64,000 bases of DNA from Gammaproteobacteria bacterium (lineage in GTDB: Bacteria; Pseudomonadota; Gammaproteobacteria; Eutrophobiales; Eutrophobiaceae). The stretch's first letter is position 1. Each line of letters begins with the position of its first letter. Where the stretch lies: contig WLWS01000002.1 of NCBI GenBank assembly GCA_012103475.1, positions 186,001 through 250,000 on the forward strand, written 5' to 3'. Below are positions 63,501 to 64,000 of this stretch, in pieces. A program made the translations under genes and the position numbers. Below the pieces are notes generated by a model. It made no database searches and had not been told where the DNA came from. It saw only the letters and a list, made by a program, of their open reading frames with translations.

Positions 63501-64000
63501 ATTGGTCTGGCATGCCTTACCGAATGCCAGAAAGCTTCGCAGGTCTGGCCTGTCAGCGTGCGTCCGGAGGCATCGGTGATGGTGCCGGAGATCATAATCG
63601 GCAGGCGGATGTTATGTTTTTCGAAATACTCATCTATCGCGAAGAGTGCGGCTTTGGCATTCAATGTATCGAATATGGTCTCCACCAGTAATATGTCTAC
63701 GCCGCCATCAACCAGACCGCGTACAGCATCGGTGTAAGAGTCAGCCAGCTCGGTAAAAGCAATATTTCTAAATCCGGGTTTGTTCACATCTGGCGAAATT
63801 GAACAGGTACGGTTGGTCGGTCCAATTGCACCGGCTACAAAGCGGGGTTTTTCGTTCGTGCTGGCGGCATCGGCGGCTTCTCGGGCGAGACGCGCTCCCT
63901 CCAGATTCAGTTCATAAGCCAGATCTTCCATCTGGTAATCGGCCATCGCAATTGAAGTTGAATTAAAGGTATTAGTTTCGATTATATCGGCGCCGGCATC
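60521..64000 (-). CDS. metH: B12-dependent methionine synthase MetH, 5' truncated by window
   Basis: The minus frame is open to the window edge; 1159 residues are visible and the Hcy-domain N-terminus (about 70 residues) is missing. The M at 63946 is internal: upstream codons read [18 protein letters not shown]. Domains: homocysteine-binding, with zinc Cys in [10 protein letters not shown] and [10 protein letters not shown]; pterin-binding ([15 protein letters not shown], then [11 protein letters not shown]); B12-binding, with [12 protein letters not shown] as DxHxxG; and the reactivation domain ending near [15 protein letters not shown]. It makes methionine from homocysteine and methyltetrahydrofolate. 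A B12 riboswitch, if present, would lie beyond the window. Confidence 0.96.
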   Translation of the reverse strand, partial: DAGADIIETNTFNSTSIAMADYQMEDLAYELNLEGARLAREAADAASTNEKPRFVAGAIGPTNRTCSISPDVNKPGFRNIAFTELADSYTDAVRGLVDGGVDILLVETIFDTLNAKAALFAIDEYFEKHNIRLPIMISGTITDASGRTLTGQTCEAFWHSVRHARPISIGLNCALGAKELRQYVEELSNIADTHVSAHPNAGLPNEFGEYDESPEYMAGLLQEFGESGFLNIVGGCCGTTPAHIKAIADVAATIAPRTVPEVQTLQRLSGLEPLTITPEANFINVGERTNVAGSPKFLRLIKEDNLDEALDIARQQVENGAQIIDVCMDEGMLESEHLMTEFLHLIASEPDISRVPIMIDSSKWSVIEAGLRCVQGKGIVNSISLKEGEEKFIEQAKLVRRYGAAVVVMGFDELGQADTTERRFEVAKRSYGILVDKIGFPAEDIIFDPNILTVATGMEEHNNYAVSFFEATRLIKEKLPHALVSGGLSNVSFSFRGNNPVREAMHASFLYHGIKAGMDMGIVNAGQLAIYDEIPKELLTKVEDVLLNRNEEATDTLVEFADTVKPGETKEKIVDLKWRDEDVSSRLAHALVKGIADYIDTDTEEARLQHDKPLDVIEGPLMDGMNIVGDLFGSGKMFLPQVVKSARVMKKAVAYLLPYIEEEKKRSGSTQSNGKIVMATVKGDVHDIGKNIVGVVLQCNNFEVIDLGVMVPAEKILKTAVEENANLIGLSGLITPSLDEMVHVAKEMKRQGIKLPLLIGGATTSRAHTAVKIEPEYDEPVVHVKDASRAVGVSQSLISDEKKADFAKQIKAEYVTVRERHKGRQAKLDWLSLAEARANRTIIDWDNYTPPVPTQTGLQFFDDYPLEELRDCIDWTPFFIAWELAGKYPRILEDELVGEEASKLFADAQTMLNTLIKEKWLTARAVIGLFPANAIAHDDIEVYADETRQGIRLELHSLRQQTCKPPGQPNFALADFIAPRESGKQDYVGAFAVATGFGIEERIAEFEADHDDYSSIMLKALADRLAEALAERMHQRVRKEFWGYVSNEELDNEALIAEQYQGIRPAPGYPACPDHTEKPLLWDLLNVEENTGISLTESHAMYPTAAVSGFYFSHSDSRYFGLGKINRDQVIDYAHRKGMEVHQMERWLSPSLGYETEED

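Noticed and set aside
1..64000. tRNA, rRNA, CRISPR arrays, insertion sequences and B12 riboswitch
   Set aside because: I looked in the intergenic regions and found no cloverleaf, spaced direct repeats, terminal inverted repeats with transposase, or cobalamin riboswitch sequence. Intergenic space is short throughout.

Overview
The window looks like chromosome of a heterotrophic, probably marine, gammaproteobacterium. This is inferred from gene content: EttA, YheS, TrhO, MetH, NnrU, DUF1631 and an LplT/Aas-like fusion, together with moderate GC and Shine-Dalgarno starts. I see no rRNA, tRNA, CRISPR, IS element or phage gene. Genes are tightly packed; the longest stretch without a convincing gene is about 340 bp (32053-32392). 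Both window edges cut genes: an FAD-linked oxidase at the left and metH at the right.

Layout. 1-6154 (+): FAD oxidase fragment, CoA ligase, SRPBCC-like protein, a DUF485/sodium:solute symporter pair and an MFS carrier, probably uptake and activation of an organic acid. 6165-11536 (-): amidase, small cytochrome c, PQQ-dependent alcohol dehydrogenase with a lanthanide-type metal site, GntR/FCD regulator and aminotransferase, with a perfect 21-bp palindrome upstream. 11777-15661: exported VOC and cupin proteins, a DUF3604 lipoprotein and a MarR-like regulator. 15710-31689: the most distinctive region. A racemase-fold protein lacking both catalytic cysteines faces a ten-gene + strand operon: hyuA, hyuB, B12-dependent acyl-CoA mutase large and small subunits, CoA ligase, MeaB GTPase, acyl-CoA dehydrogenase, thiolase, second CoA ligase, and a 3-hydroxyacyl-CoA dehydrogenase/enoyl-CoA hydratase fusion.

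31726-64000 is mostly housekeeping and scattered accessory genes: DUF1631 protein, cytochrome c, an MFS-acyltransferase-ligase fusion, two ABC-F ATPases (YheS, EttA), TrhO, GST, LysR, methyltransferases, MATE, AtoE-like and AEC transporters, cyclophilin, MsrB, a secreted protein behind a Fur-like box, DUF445, NnrU, GFA and DUF2461 proteins, an M20-type amidohydrolase, two unknown membrane proteins sharing a His-x-His repeat, SDR, hydrolase-OsmC fusion, and MetH.

How the central genes may work together (inference): HyuAB would use ATP to open or carboxylate a substrate, a ligase would make the CoA ester, the B12 mutase with its MeaB chaperone would rearrange the carbon skeleton, and the dehydrogenase, hydratase/dehydrogenase fusion and thiolase would finish by beta-oxidation. 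The mutase departs from characterised enzymes at positions that set substrate choice and at the His next to the cofactor, so its substrate cannot be predicted.

Three genes (trhO, atoE-like, M20 amidohydrolase) are each interrupted by an apparent one-base loss. This could be sequencing error, real decay, or in the atoE case a possible ribosomal frameshift site.
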